The translations under genes were made by a program, and so were the position numbers. From positions 1 through 39,743 of the forward strand of contig JANNRW010000099.1 in the NCBI GenBank assembly GCA_031401815.1: a stretch of 39,743 bases of DNA. The letters run 5' to 3'. The stretch's first letter is position 1; each line of letters starts with the position of its first letter. Below, one piece after another: positions 29,539 to 37,341 of this stretch. Under the pieces are notes generated by a model. That model had not been told where the DNA came from, made no database searches, and was given only the letters and a program-made list of their open reading frames with translations. Source of the stretch: JANNRW01 sp031401815. Lineage in GTDB: Bacteria; Desulfobacterota; Desulfuromonadia; Geobacterales; DSM-12255.

Positions 29539-32046
29539 CTACCTGACCGGGAATGCCTCTACCTTCGGTAAATTCCATATCTCTTCGTTGTACTCCCTGA
29601 TCGTTCTGTCCGTGGAGAACCTGCCGCTGCTGGCACTGTTGACAATGCTCATTCTTGTCCATCGTTCCTGATCACGGAAAGCCTCGGCTGCCTTTTGCTG
29701 CGCAGCTACGTATGAGGCAAAATCCGCCAGAGTAAGCCATGGGTCGAAAGGGCTGGTTAACGAGCTGATTATTGGTTCGAACAGCCCGTCCTCGAACATG
29801 TTGAAGTAACCGCTCTTTAGCAGCTGCATTACTCTTCCAAGATTTTCGTCAGCAGCAATAATCTCCGCCGGATTGTACCCCTTGCGGGCATTTTCAACCT
29901 CTGTAGAGGTAAGGCCGAATCTGAAAAAGTTGTCACTTCCGACCTCTTCCAGTATCTCGATATTTGCTCCATCCAGTGTACCTATTGTTACAGCACCGTT
30001 CATCATGAACTTCATGTTACCTGTGCCGGAGGCCTCTTTCCCGGCAGTCGAGATCTGTTCCGAGAGATCAGTACCGGGGCAGATTATCTCCATGGCAGAG
30101 ACACGGTAATTAGGCAGGAATGCAACTCTGAGCAGACCTTCTGTATCCGGATCGTCATTCACTATTTTTGCGACATTATTGATCAGCTTGATGATCAGTT
30201 TTGCCATGAAATAGCCAGGGGCAGCCTTGCCCCCTATCAAAACAGAGCGCTCTGTCCATCCGGCCAGATCCTTGCGCTTTATCCGGTCATACAGATGTAT
30301 TACATGCAGCAGATTCAGCAGCTGCCGTTTATACTCATGAATACGCTTTACCTGCACATCAAAGAGAGAATCCTTGTTGAATACCACTCCGCAATCATCC
30401 AGCACAAGCGCTGACAGCCTCTCCTTGTTTGACTGTTTGACCTGATGCCAGCGACTCTGAAACTCCCTTGAATCAGCCAGCGGGAGAATCCTGTTAATCA
30501 GACACAAGTCCGCAACCCAGCCATCACCAATGGTTTCATTCAAGAGGGATCGCAATCCGGGATTGCACCATGACAGCCAGCGCCGAGGGGTTACACCATT
30601 GGTCTTGTTATTGAATTTATACGGCCAGAGTTCATGAAAATCACGAAAAAGCCCCTCGGTGAGCAGCCTTGAATGCAGGGCAGCAACGCCATTTACGGAA
30701 AAACTGCCAGCTATCGCCAGAAACGCCATTCGCACGTGAGGGTTTTCCCCCTCTTCAATAATCGACATCCGCCTCTGTCGCTCCAGATCTCCCGGCCACT
30801 GCTGTGCCACTTTGGAGAGAAAGCGGGCATTTATCTCCAGTATTATTTCAAGAATACGGGGCAAAAGCCGCCGGAACAGTTCAACAGGCCACTTTTCCAG
30901 CGCCTCGGGGAGAAGCGTATGATTCGTGTAAGCCATGGTGCTGCTGGTAATCTCCCATGCCCTGTTCCACTCCATCCCATGTTCGTCCATCAGGAGTCGC
31001 ATCAACTCCGGCACAGCACAGCTCGGATGAGTATCATTCAACTGGAAACAGTTTTTTTCGGCAAAATCAGAAAAGTCCCCCTTGCTGACTATCTTCCATC
31101 TCGACAGAACATCCTGAAGACTTGCTGAAGCAAGAAAATACTGTTGACGAAGTCGCAGCTCCTTACCGTTTTCACTTGCATCATTAGGATAGAGCACCAT
31201 GGTGATGTTTTCGGCAGCATTTTTCATGGCAACCGCCTCGGTATAGCTGCCGGCATTGAATTCTCCCAGATCAAATTCATCTGTTGCAGCTGCCTTCCAG
31301 AGTCTCAGGGTGTTGACAGTCCCGTTCAGATATCCCGGAACAGGTATATCATATGGGACAGCAAGCACATCGTGCGTATCTACCCACTTCATGTGAGGCA
31401 CTCCGGCAGCATCATGCCAGAGCTCACTCCGGCCACCGTAATGAATCCGCTGACTGTATTCCGGACGCAGCATCTCCCAGGGGTTGCTTCCGCTCAACCA
31501 GTGATCAGGCTCTTCCACCTGTCGCCCGTTTTCTATTTTCTGGCGAAACATGCCGTATTCGTAGCGGATGCCATACCCGGTAACCGGAAGCTGAAGAGTT
31601 GCACAACTGTCGAGAAAACAGGCTGCCAGGCGCCCGAGGCCCCCGTTACCCAGACCTGCATCCTGCTCAGCCTCGGCAAGATCTTCCATCTCAAGCCCGA
31701 GCGAATGGAGTGCGTCGCGAATATGCCCGGTGATACCGAGACTCAGCGCCGCATTGCCGAGCGTACGTCCCATCAGAAATTCGAGTGAAAGGTAATACCC
31801 TCTTCTGCAATTTGACTCCTCATAAGCGTAGCGGGTATTCTTCCAGCGCTCCATCAGGCGATCCCGTACCGTCATTGCAAGTGCAATGTAGTGATACTGT
31901 GGCGAGCGGCAGTATTTGTCATGACCCAGGCTATGGGTAAAGTAGTGGCGAAAGCCCCGAACCATGCCATGCAGATCCATTGGCAGCGCAGGCGCATCAG
32001 TCAGGCCGGGGCTGAATATTTTTTTACGTATTTTTGTTGGAGTCAT
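29539..32046 (-). CDS. glgP: Glycogen/alpha-glucan phosphorylase GlgP
   Basis: GlgP releases glucose-1-phosphate from glycogen or maltodextrin using phosphate and pyridoxal phosphate. The 835-residue protein has the family length and motifs: EQDAGLGNGGLGRLAACFLD near 130, TNHTLLPEALEKWPVELF around the middle, and EASGTGNMKFMMNGA with the PLP-binding Lys at about 679. The segment NDTHPSCAVPELMR lies between. An AGAGGTG ribosome site precedes the ATG. It is divergent from greB with a gap of about 125 bases. No other glycogen genes are visible, so it is encoded away from the synthesis genes, at least within this window. Confidence 0.96.
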   Translation of the reverse strand: MTPTKIRKKIFSPGLTDAPALPMDLHGMVRGFRHYFTHSLGHDKYCRSPQYHYIALAMTVRDRLMERWKNTRYAYEESNCRRGYYLSLEFLMGRTLGNAALSLGITGHIRDALHSLGLEMEDLAEAEQDAGLGNGGLGRLAACFLDSCATLQLPVTGYGIRYEYGMFRQKIENGRQVEEPDHWLSGSNPWEMLRPEYSQRIHYGGRSELWHDAAGVPHMKWVDTHDVLAVPYDIPVPGYLNGTVNTLRLWKAAATDEFDLGEFNAGSYTEAVAMKNAAENITMVLYPNDASENGKELRLRQQYFLASASLQDVLSRWKIVSKGDFSDFAEKNCFQLNDTHPSCAVPELMRLLMDEHGMEWNRAWEITSSTMAYTNHTLLPEALEKWPVELFRRLLPRILEIILEINARFLSKVAQQWPGDLERQRRMSIIEEGENPHVRMAFLAIAGSFSVNGVAALHSRLLTEGLFRDFHELWPYKFNNKTNGVTPRRWLSWCNPGLRSLLNETIGDGWVADLCLINRILPLADSREFQSRWHQVKQSNKERLSALVLDDCGVVFNKDSLFDVQVKRIHEYKRQLLNLLHVIHLYDRIKRKDLAGWTERSVLIGGKAAPGYFMAKLIIKLINNVAKIVNDDPDTEGLLRVAFLPNYRVSAMEIICPGTDLSEQISTAGKEASGTGNMKFMMNGAVTIGTLDGANIEILEEVGSDNFFRFGLTSTEVENARKGYNPAEIIAADENLGRVMQLLKSGYFNMFEDGLFEPIISSLTSPFDPWLTLADFASYVAAQQKAAEAFRDQERWTRMSIVNSASSGRFSTDRTIREYNEEIWNLPKVEAFPVR

Positions 32047-32170
32047 TTTTTACACCTCTTTCAGCAAGATAAATCCCGGAAATAATTTTTTAGCTACAGA
32101 TGAATTTTAATCTTACATGTTATGGTCGTTTAGAGTAATGATTAAAGATAAACTGATAAAGGGAAACCTT

Positions 32171-32644
32171 ATGACCAATCTTGTTACTCCGGAAGGGCTA
32201 CAGAGACTTCATGACGAATATGACCAGCTTTGGCGGGTTGAGCGGCCGAAAGTTGTTCAGGGGGTGGCTGAAGCTGCTGCTGAAGGTGACCGTTCCGAAA
32301 ACGCCGAGTACATTTACGGCAAGAAACGTCTCCGTGAAATCGACCGCAAGCTCAAACACCTCGGGAGCAGACTGAAACTTCTCAGGACTGCAACCCCCCC
32401 GGCAAGGCCAACTTCGGTCTCATTCGGTTGCTGGGTAACCTATGAGGATGAAGATGGCAATGAGCGTTGCTATCAGCTCGTGGGGCCGGATGAGATTGAT
32501 GTGTCCCTTGGGAAAATAAGCATTGATTCGCCTGTCGGTCAGGCGCTGTTACAGAAAAAAGTCGATGATGAAGTTACTATCCGCCGACCGTCCGGCGTTC
32601 TGACTGTCTATGTGACAGCTATAAATCCGGTGAAACCTGCCTGA
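32171..32644 (+). CDS. greB: Transcription elongation factor GreB
   Basis: GreB rescues backtracked RNA polymerase by stimulating transcript cleavage. The 157-residue protein has the N-terminal coiled-coil finger (about 1-75) with the acidic tip region AEGDRSENAEYIYGKKRLRE, and the C-terminal FKBP-like domain (VSFGCWVTYEDEDG ... DSPVGQALLQKKVDDEVTIR). GreB rather than GreA is indicated by SENAEYIYGKKRLREID. The ATG at 32171 has an AAAGGGA site at good spacing; an in-frame ATG at 32117 would add 18 residues with no family match. Single gene, convergent with the receiver gene at 32654 with a gap of nine bases. Confidence 0.94.
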   Translation: MTNLVTPEGLQRLHDEYDQLWRVERPKVVQGVAEAAAEGDRSENAEYIYGKKRLREIDRKLKHLGSRLKLLRTATPPARPTSVSFGCWVTYEDEDGNERCYQLVGPDEIDVSLGKISIDSPVGQALLQKKVDDEVTIRRPSGVLTVYVTAINPVKPA

Positions 32645-32653
32645 AAAGCCTGA

Positions 32654-33286
32654 CTATTTTTTCATATCCACGGCAAGAAACTCTGCTTCAGCCCTCTCAT
32701 AACATTCCGGACATATTCCATGGCTGAAAAAAGCCTCGGTATGTTCTGTTATATATTTCTCCAGTTGATGCCAGGAATCTTCATCATCGCGAATTTTTTT
32801 GCAGTACATGCAGATCGGGATGATCCCTTCCAGTTTCTTTACCCTTTCAAGAGCTCGCTCCAGCTCAAAGGCTCTCTCCTTCAGGACATCTCTCTGCCGT
32901 TTCAGCTCCAGCTGGTTTCGAATTCTTAATTTAACCAGTGAACTGTTTACCGGTTTGATTATGTAGTCAACCGCCCCCAGTTCAAGCCCTTTAAGCTCGT
33001 CATCTTCATGCTCAAGAGCAGTAATGAAGATAACGGGAATTTCAGCCATAAGAGTGTCGTCACGCATCTTTCGACAGACTTCAAATCCGTCAATATCAGG
33101 CATCATCACATCAAGCAGAATGATATCAGGTCGATGGGCCTTTGTCAGAGTAATCGCATCATATCCGTTAAGTGCAAAGAAAAGTTCATAGTCATCGGCA
33201 AGCAGATCCCCAAGCACCTGCACATTAGCGGGGATGTCGTCCACAATCAGAATCCGCGGTCTGTTTTTTTTTGTCATTGGCTCCAT
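32654..33286 (-). CDS. Response regulator with receiver, coiled coil and Cys4 tail
   Basis: A 210-residue protein. The receiver (about 9-125) is canonical: ILIVDD acidic pair, phosphorylatable Asp59 in IILLDVMMPD, Thr in FITA and Lys in YIIKPV. A coiled-coil helix (about 125-158, LKRQRDVLKERAFELERALE) leads to a small C-terminal module, IPICMYCKKIRDDEDSWHQL followed by a second pair in GICPECY. The CxxC...CxxC pairs suggest a zinc-binding output module; this tail occurs in other receivers of related bacteria and its role is not known. There is no DNA-binding or enzymatic domain. In-frame ATGs at 33286 and 33277 are both possible starts; the second has a close GGAG. The kinase partner is not in the window. 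Confidence 0.87.
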   Translation of the reverse strand: MEPMTKKNRPRILIVDDIPANVQVLGDLLADDYELFFALNGYDAITLTKAHRPDIILLDVMMPDIDGFEVCRKMRDDTLMAEIPVIFITALEHEDDELKGLELGAVDYIIKPVNSSLVKLRIRNQLELKRQRDVLKERAFELERALERVKKLEGIIPICMYCKKIRDDEDSWHQLEKYITEHTEAFFSHGICPECYERAEAEFLAVDMKK

Positions 33287-33305
33287 ACCATATCTGTTTA
33301 ACGTC

Positions 33306-33337
33306 GTTGAATTGTTGAAATGTTAAGTTGTTGAATA
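33306..33337. repeat. Short octamer array (GTTGAATT type)
   Basis: Four degenerate 8-base units start at 33306, 33314, 33322 and 33330 (GTTGAATT, GTTGAAAT, GTTAAGTT, GTTGAATA) in the gap between the receiver gene and msrB. The base content is like the heptamer arrays at 39156-39232. Confidence 0.55.
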
Positions 33338-33347
33338 GTGATGCTTC

Positions 33348-33908
33348 TCACTCTTTCTTCACAAATTTCATGGCAGCCGAATTCATGCAGTAACGCAATC
33401 CGGTCGGCTTTGGGCCATCTTCGAAAACATGACCCAGATGCGCATCGCAGCGGCTACAGATCACCTCGACACGCTTCATCAGAAAACTGTTGTCCGCCCT
33501 TTTACTGACATTCTCAGGAGCAATCGGCTGCCAGAAGCTGGGCCATCCGGTTCCTGACTCATACTTCTGTTCGGAGCTGAAAAGATCATTATCACAGCAG
33601 ATGCAGTGATAAATCCCCTTTTCCTTGTTGTTCCAGGTAGCCCCGCCATATGCTCTCTCAGTCCCTTTTTCCCTGGTGACATGGTACTGCTCTGCAGTCA
33701 ACTGCTTGCGCCACTCAGCCTCGCTTTTAACAATCCTGTCACTCATGACATACCCCTTGTTAACGGCAGAGTAAAGTTTTATCTTCTCTGACGGGTTGCT
33801 TTTACGGTCATCTGCCCCGACTGCAGGTGCAGATGAAGAGGTATCACTGCTGCATGCAAGCAGAGCTGCCAGAATCATCATGCTGACAAAGGGGGCTGAA
33901 ATCTTCAT
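33348..33908 (-). CDS. msrB: Peptide-methionine (R)-S-oxide reductase MsrB, lipoprotein form
   Basis: MsrB reduces the R epimer of methionine sulfoxide in oxidised proteins. This 186-residue version has a lipoprotein signal (MKISAPFVSMMILAALLAC, lipid Cys19) and so should be anchored outside the cytoplasm. The catalytic domain has zinc cysteines Cys102/Cys105 (HCICC) and Cys151/Cys154 (CSRC), the ESGTGWPSFWQPI substrate loop, and catalytic Cys174 in GLRYCMNSAAM. The ATG at 33908 has a perfect AGGAGG site; the in-frame upstream ATG at 33944 overlaps msrA and is rejected. It follows msrA by 16 bases, so both epimer repair enzymes are probably made together. Confidence 0.95.
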   Translation of the reverse strand: MKISAPFVSMMILAALLACSSDTSSSAPAVGADDRKSNPSEKIKLYSAVNKGYVMSDRIVKSEAEWRKQLTAEQYHVTREKGTERAYGGATWNNKEKGIYHCICCDNDLFSSEQKYESGTGWPSFWQPIAPENVSKRADNSFLMKRVEVICSRCDAHLGHVFEDGPKPTGLRYCMNSAAMKFVKKE

Positions 33909-33924
33909 GAAACACCTCCTGGAA

Positions 33925-34542
33925 CTAATGCCCTGCCGCATCACCCCATAACTCCTTCAGCCGCTTGTCTCTGCCACAGCCTGAGCGGTAGTACTGGTAA
34001 CGAATCGGATTCTTTTTGTAATATTTCTGATGATACTCCTCAGCCTTGTAAAATTCGCCTGCCGAAGTAATTTCAGTAACTATAGGCTCACTGAATTGTC
34101 TTTTTTTATCCAGAGCGTCCCTTGACGCAATTGCCAGCCGACGCTGCTCTTTCCCATGATAAAAAATGGCGCTTCTGTACTGGCTACCGAAATCACAGAA
34201 TTGTCTGCCTTTTACAGTAGGATCTATGTTATGCCAGAACACCTCAAGGAGCCTGGTATAGCCTATTTTCTCCGGATCAAATATTATCTGTACTGCCTCT
34301 GCATGTCCAGTACCCCCGCTCGAAACCTGCTCGTAAGTGGGACTTTTAATCTGCCCGCCGGTGTACCCGGCTTCAACAGAAAGAACACCCGGCAACTTGT
34401 CAAATGGGGCTTCCATACACCAGAAACAGCCACCTGCAAAGATTGCCTTCTCACTGCGTGCCAGGGCTGTTTCAGCATCCAGTGCCATTATCGCACCAGC
34501 AATAAGGAGAAAACCTGCTGACTTTTTGAGCCATTTCATCAT
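33925..34542 (-). CDS. msrA: Peptide-methionine (S)-S-oxide reductase MsrA, exported
   Basis: MsrA reduces the S epimer of methionine sulfoxide. The 205-residue precursor has an N-terminal signal sequence (KSAGFLLIAGAIMALDAETA, cleavage probably after ALA near 28) and the catalytic motif GGCFWCMEAPFDKLPG with Cys39, then YTGG, GHAEAVQIIFDP and QYRSAIF. It is therefore periplasmic, like its MsrB partner. Start ATGs at 34542 and 34539 are adjacent, with a GGGGG site upstream. The leader (34543-34813) contains a terminator and hairpins described separately, which hints at either an independent small gene or attenuation of msrAB. The C-terminus (RYQYYRSGCGRDKRLKELWG) holds a Cys that could be a resolving residue. 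Confidence 0.95.
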   Translation of the reverse strand: MMKWLKKSAGFLLIAGAIMALDAETALARSEKAIFAGGCFWCMEAPFDKLPGVLSVEAGYTGGQIKSPTYEQVSSGGTGHAEAVQIIFDPEKIGYTRLLEVFWHNIDPTVKGRQFCDFGSQYRSAIFYHGKEQRRLAIASRDALDKKRQFSEPIVTEITSAGEFYKAEEYHQKYYKKNPIRYQYYRSGCGRDKRLKELWGDAAGH

Positions 34543-34591
34543 GTAACCCCCTTTTGCAAAAGTGTCTGCCAACCCTGCCGCAGACAATAAA

Positions 34592-34615
34592 GCCCCCTGA
34601 AATTATCCAGGGGGC
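34592..34615 (-). terminator. Intrinsic terminator upstream of msrA
   Basis: On the minus strand GCCCCCTG-GATAATTT-CAGGGGGC forms a perfect 8-bp stem followed by TTTATTGT. It lies 50 bases before the msrA start and about 155 bases below the strong promoter at 34772-34800. A second hairpin, GTCTGC...GCAGAC (34564-34585), follows it. Confidence 0.7.
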
Positions 34616-34637
34616 CTCTTCTTGTGCGCTCGCCGTT

Positions 34638-34712
34638 CTATCCGGCGAGCCTGCTAAGGCAGCCCTCCTTGCAGCGGGTTACCGGGCGCAGCATATAGAT
34701 TGTTGTCCACAT
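34638..34712 (-). CDS. Possible 24-residue leader peptide
   Basis: ATG at 34712 to TAG at 34638 encodes MWTTIYMLRPVTRCKEGCLS and four more residues. An AAGGAG ribosome-site match (34724-34729) lies 11 bases upstream, slightly far. The stop falls inside the loop of the 34628-34650 hairpin, so translation could affect folding just ahead of the terminator. Two cysteines and two methionines in so short a peptide are notable beside methionine-sulfoxide repair genes, but function is unknown and the frame may be chance. Confidence 0.35.
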   Translation of the reverse strand: MWTTIYMLRPVTRCKEGCLSRLAG

Positions 34713-34771
34713 TATCGTTTGGTCTCCTTTCCAGGCCAATGCCTGTTCGTGAAGTTCCTCGAGGTAATTAA

Positions 34772-34800
34772 ATAATAATCCCTGGTTTTCATATTGTCAA
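34772..34800 (-). promoter_or_regulatory. Strong sigma70-type promoter
   Basis: Minus strand TTGACA (34795-34800, perfect consensus) and TATTAT (34772-34777, 5 of 6) are 17 bases apart. It begins 14 bases after the DUF362 gene stop and reads toward msrA through the candidate small RNA. This is the best promoter match in the window. Confidence 0.75.
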
Positions 34801-34813
34801 CGCAGAGCAGATA

Positions 34814-35959
34814 TTATTTCTTTCCCACAACTTTCCTGAACCGTTTCACAGCCCCAAGCAGGGCTCCTGCCTTGAGATCCAGTGCTTTTTCAGGACAGAG
34901 CTCAACGCAGCAGTAACAACGGATACAACTTTTATAATCAATTTCCAGCTTCCCGTTATCAAGCGCCATTGCCTGTGGCGGGCAGGCATCCACGCAGATT
35001 CCGCACGCCTCGCAAAGCTCCGGAATCACGACAGGTCTAACCGTAAACTGATTTCGCGCCTGTTGGCCAAGAATTTCAGGCAGTCCAAACGAAATGCTCA
35101 TGCTGCGAGGCAACCGAAACGGACGAAGGGAGAGTTCGCCGGGGTCAACTCCGACAACCTGAATATCTTTTCTGTCAGCCCCTTCAAGCCCCATTTTTGC
35201 AGCGATTTGCCCGACATACAGAAGTTCTTCAGGAATACCGGCAATCTCACCGGCAATCATATCCACTGCCAGGGCATTGGCTCCTGCGAGCAGCAGTCCT
35301 ACATGGCAGGGATCGCCACTTCCGGGGCCATCCCCCTCCATGGCGGTTATGGCATCAACAATCGTCAGATCAGGTCTGCGCAGCAGATATATTTCAACAA
35401 GCATTCTGGCAAAAACGCTGCGATCTTTCCCTGCTTTCAGATGCCAGGCCGATTTTTCCCTGCCGATCACTGCTCCGAACAGATTCTTTACTGCACAGGT
35501 CATGGTCATCATTACATGAGTTTTAAGTTTTGGGAGGTTGATGACCTTGTCAGCCTCGAGATACGGGCGAGCCAGTTCAAATTTTTTGTACAGACCTTCC
35601 CCCCTGACTGCAACCGTATCACTGAACTCGACCAGCTCGGCTCCGCTCTTTCTGACAACCTCCAGTATGCCGCACTGCTCGGCAACTTTTCTGGTTGCTC
35701 CATTTCCGGGACTGTCACCCACCAAAGGGAGCCCCCCAGCTTCCCTGACCAGTTCAATCACTGCCTGAACTACAACCGGATGAGTTGTGACCGCAGCATC
35801 AGGGTGCTTGCCATATAGCATGTTCGGCTTCAGGAGAACCCGTTCACCAGGCCTCACAAAAGCCGACATCCCGCCAAGGGGTGCGAGCAGACGACGTAAA
35901 GAGGCTCGCACAAGGTCAATATCATAACTTTCTGCCTTTTCGATTGAGACTATTTGCAT
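34814..35959 (-). CDS. DUF362 domain protein with C-terminal 2[4Fe-4S] ferredoxin domain
   Basis: A 381-residue protein. The DUF362 part (about 1-290) has LLKPNMLYGKHPDAAVTTHP, then VGDSPGNGATRKVAEQCGI and VINLPKLKTHVMMTMTCAVK. A tail of about 65 residues has two ferredoxin motifs, CEACGICVDACPPQAMAL and CIRCYCCVELCPEKALDL, for two 4Fe-4S clusters. DUF362 proteins are widespread in anaerobes; their reaction is not established. The electron-carrying tail points to a cytoplasmic redox role. The ATG at 35959 fits the start of family similarity (QIVSIEKAESY); the longer reading from 36193 would run into the divergent gene and is rejected. The ribosome site is weak (GGAT). Confidence 0.88.
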   Translation of the reverse strand: MQIVSIEKAESYDIDLVRASLRRLLAPLGGMSAFVRPGERVLLKPNMLYGKHPDAAVTTHPVVVQAVIELVREAGGLPLVGDSPGNGATRKVAEQCGILEVVRKSGAELVEFSDTVAVRGEGLYKKFELARPYLEADKVINLPKLKTHVMMTMTCAVKNLFGAVIGREKSAWHLKAGKDRSVFARMLVEIYLLRRPDLTIVDAITAMEGDGPGSGDPCHVGLLLAGANALAVDMIAGEIAGIPEELLYVGQIAAKMGLEGADRKDIQVVGVDPGELSLRPFRLPRSMSISFGLPEILGQQARNQFTVRPVVIPELCEACGICVDACPPQAMALDNGKLEIDYKSCIRCYCCVELCPEKALDLKAGALLGAVKRFRKVVGKK

Positions 35960-36047
35960 AAAGGATATCCACTCAGGTTTCAGTTTGCCTTCAGGCTCTT
36001 TCATGGTAATCTGCCCCTGTGCCGGAATTATTGCGGAGGGAAGAGAT

Positions 36048-36362
36048 ATGGAAAAAGAGCATTTCGAAATACTGCTGGAACATATCGAGAACAAGATGCA
36101 ACTGGTGCTGGAAGGGCATGTTGCGCTTGATCGTAAATTTGACTCCAGGTTTGAAGAGTTAAATGAAAAGATCGAGCACAATTCATTTCTCATCGGCGTT
36201 CTTAATAAAAAGATCGATGACGTTGACGCAAAGCTTGGTCAGAAGATCGATGACGTTGACGCCAAGCTTAGCAACAAGATTGATGCTGTTGCCGCAGATC
36301 TTTCCGCTCACCGGGTTGACACCGAGGCGCATTATGGCATTTACCGGGTAAAAGAGGGGTGA
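36048..36362 (+). CDS. Small coiled-coil protein with 11-residue repeats
   Basis: A 104-residue, highly charged, probably all-helical protein. Residues about 1-45 (MEKEHFEILLEHIENKMQLV ... FDSRFEELNEKIE) are heptad-like, followed by repeats KIDDVDAKLGQ, KIDDVDAKLSN and a diverged KIDAVAADLSA. The first two repeats are nearly identical in DNA (36210-36236 and 36243-36269, one mismatch in 27 bases), pointing to a recent duplication. A GGAGG site lies eight bases before the ATG, so it is probably translated. No signal peptide or membrane segment. It is divergent from the DUF362 gene (88-base gap) and 81 bases before xerC. Similar small proteins occur in related genomes as hypotheticals; function unknown. 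Confidence 0.72.
   Translation: MEKEHFEILLEHIENKMQLVLEGHVALDRKFDSRFEELNEKIEHNSFLIGVLNKKIDDVDAKLGQKIDDVDAKLSNKIDAVAADLSAHRVDTEAHYGIYRVKEG
36210..36269 (+). repeat. 33-base direct repeat inside the coiled-coil gene
   Basis: AAGATCGATGACGTTGACGC starts both copies (36210 and 36243); over 27 bases they differ at one position. The 33-base period adds 11 residues per unit and keeps frame, which would let copy number vary without breaking the gene. Confidence 0.8.
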
Positions 36363-36443
36363 GAAACCCTGCTTTGACCATATGTACTACTTTTCCGGTA
36401 AATATACAGCACAATACAACAGGTCATAATTTCCGAGGGGTTC

Positions 36444-37328
36444 ATGCAACATGAGCTCTCATTATTCATAAGCTATCTGGCAACCGAACGCAATGCTTCG
36501 CCGCACACGGTCGAAGCCTATCAATCCGACCTGCAACAGTTCGCAGCCTTTTTAAGTCGCGAAATCAGTGCCAGCCTGACTATTGATGCCATAACACACC
36601 TTCATATCCGCCGTTATCTCGCCTTTTTGCACAAGGGACATGCAAAAAGCAGTATCGGGAGGAAACTGGCCTCCATTCGTTCTCTTTTTCGTTTTCTCAT
36701 CCGCCGGGGTGAGATCGCCACAAATCCGGCAGAGCTGGTCAGCACCCCGAAAAAAGAGAAAAAACTCCCCTTTCATCTGAATATCGACGAAATCACAACG
36801 CTTGTCGAAGCGCCTCAAGGTGTGGGAATACTATCCCTGCGGGATCGGGCAATCCTTGAAACCCTTTACTCAAGCGGGCTGCGTGTTTCCGAGCTTACAG
36901 GGCTGGACATCGGCAGGTGCGACCTTGAAGCAGGTGGTCTGCGGGTAATGGGGAAAGGGGGGAAGGAGCGTATCGTACCGCTCGGCAGGGTTGCCGCTGA
37001 AGCTCTGCGTGAATACCTGTTGTCACGCAGCTCATTGCATCCTGATGCGCCACTTGTTGTAAATTCGCGGGGGGGGAGGCTCACCAGGCGAAGCGTAGCC
37101 AGGATCGTTGATCGCTATATGCGCCATCTTGTCACCATGAAGAAAGCCTCGCCTCACACCCTGCGGCATACTTTCGCCACCCATCTGCTGGAAGGGGGTG
37201 CAGACCTCCGTTCGATTCAGGAGATGCTGGGGCACGCATCTCTCTCCACCACCCAGAAGTACACGCACGTTACCATAGACAAGCTTCTGGAGGTCTACGA
37301 CAAGGCACACCCCAAAGCCAAAGGTTGA
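36444..37328 (+). CDS. xerC: Tyrosine recombinase XerC/XerD type
   Basis: Xer recombinases resolve chromosome dimers at dif with a partner and FtsK. The 294-residue protein has the N-terminal SAM-like core-binding domain (about 1-100, LSLFISYLATERNASPHTVE) and the catalytic domain with Arg147 (SSGLRVSEL), Lys171 (GKGGKERIVPL), His238-x-x-Arg241 (HTLRHTFATHLLEGG), His264 (LGHASLSTT) and nucleophile Tyr273 (QKYTHV). Length and the ending (YDKAHPKAKG) fit chromosomal XerC/XerD rather than a phage integrase. An AGGGG site precedes the ATG. It stands alone and converges on the DUF1343 gene with a 13-base gap. XerC versus XerD cannot be settled from one sequence. Confidence 0.92.
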   Translation: MQHELSLFISYLATERNASPHTVEAYQSDLQQFAAFLSREISASLTIDAITHLHIRRYLAFLHKGHAKSSIGRKLASIRSLFRFLIRRGEIATNPAELVSTPKKEKKLPFHLNIDEITTLVEAPQGVGILSLRDRAILETLYSSGLRVSELTGLDIGRCDLEAGGLRVMGKGGKERIVPLGRVAAEALREYLLSRSSLHPDAPLVVNSRGGRLTRRSVARIVDRYMRHLVTMKKASPHTLRHTFATHLLEGGADLRSIQEMLGHASLSTTQKYTHVTIDKLLEVYDKAHPKAKG

Positions 37329-37341
37329 ATATCAGAGCAGG

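Larger units (their letters stand above)
34583..34765 (-). ncRNA. Candidate small RNA or leader RNA upstream of msrAB
   Basis: A region of about 180 bases bounded by a near-consensus promoter (34772-34800) and an intrinsic terminator (34592-34615) with no known gene. It holds a perfect 8-bp hairpin (GCTCGCCG 34628-34635 with CGGCGAGC 34643-34650) and a short reading frame (34638-34712). Promoter, structured body and terminator together fit a regulatory RNA; alternatively it is the msrAB leader with attenuation at the terminator. I do not recognise an Rfam family. Confidence 0.5.

Noticed and set aside
34600..34720. S-adenosylhomocysteine riboswitch upstream of msrA
   Set aside because: Pieces such as CGCTGCAAGGAG and AGGCTCG resemble the consensus, but the order and pairing of the conserved core do not fit.
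35960..36193. N-terminal extension of the DUF362 protein
   Set aside because: It is Ser/Cys-rich, lies opposite the coiled-coil gene and has no family match; the ATG at 35959 fits the conserved start.
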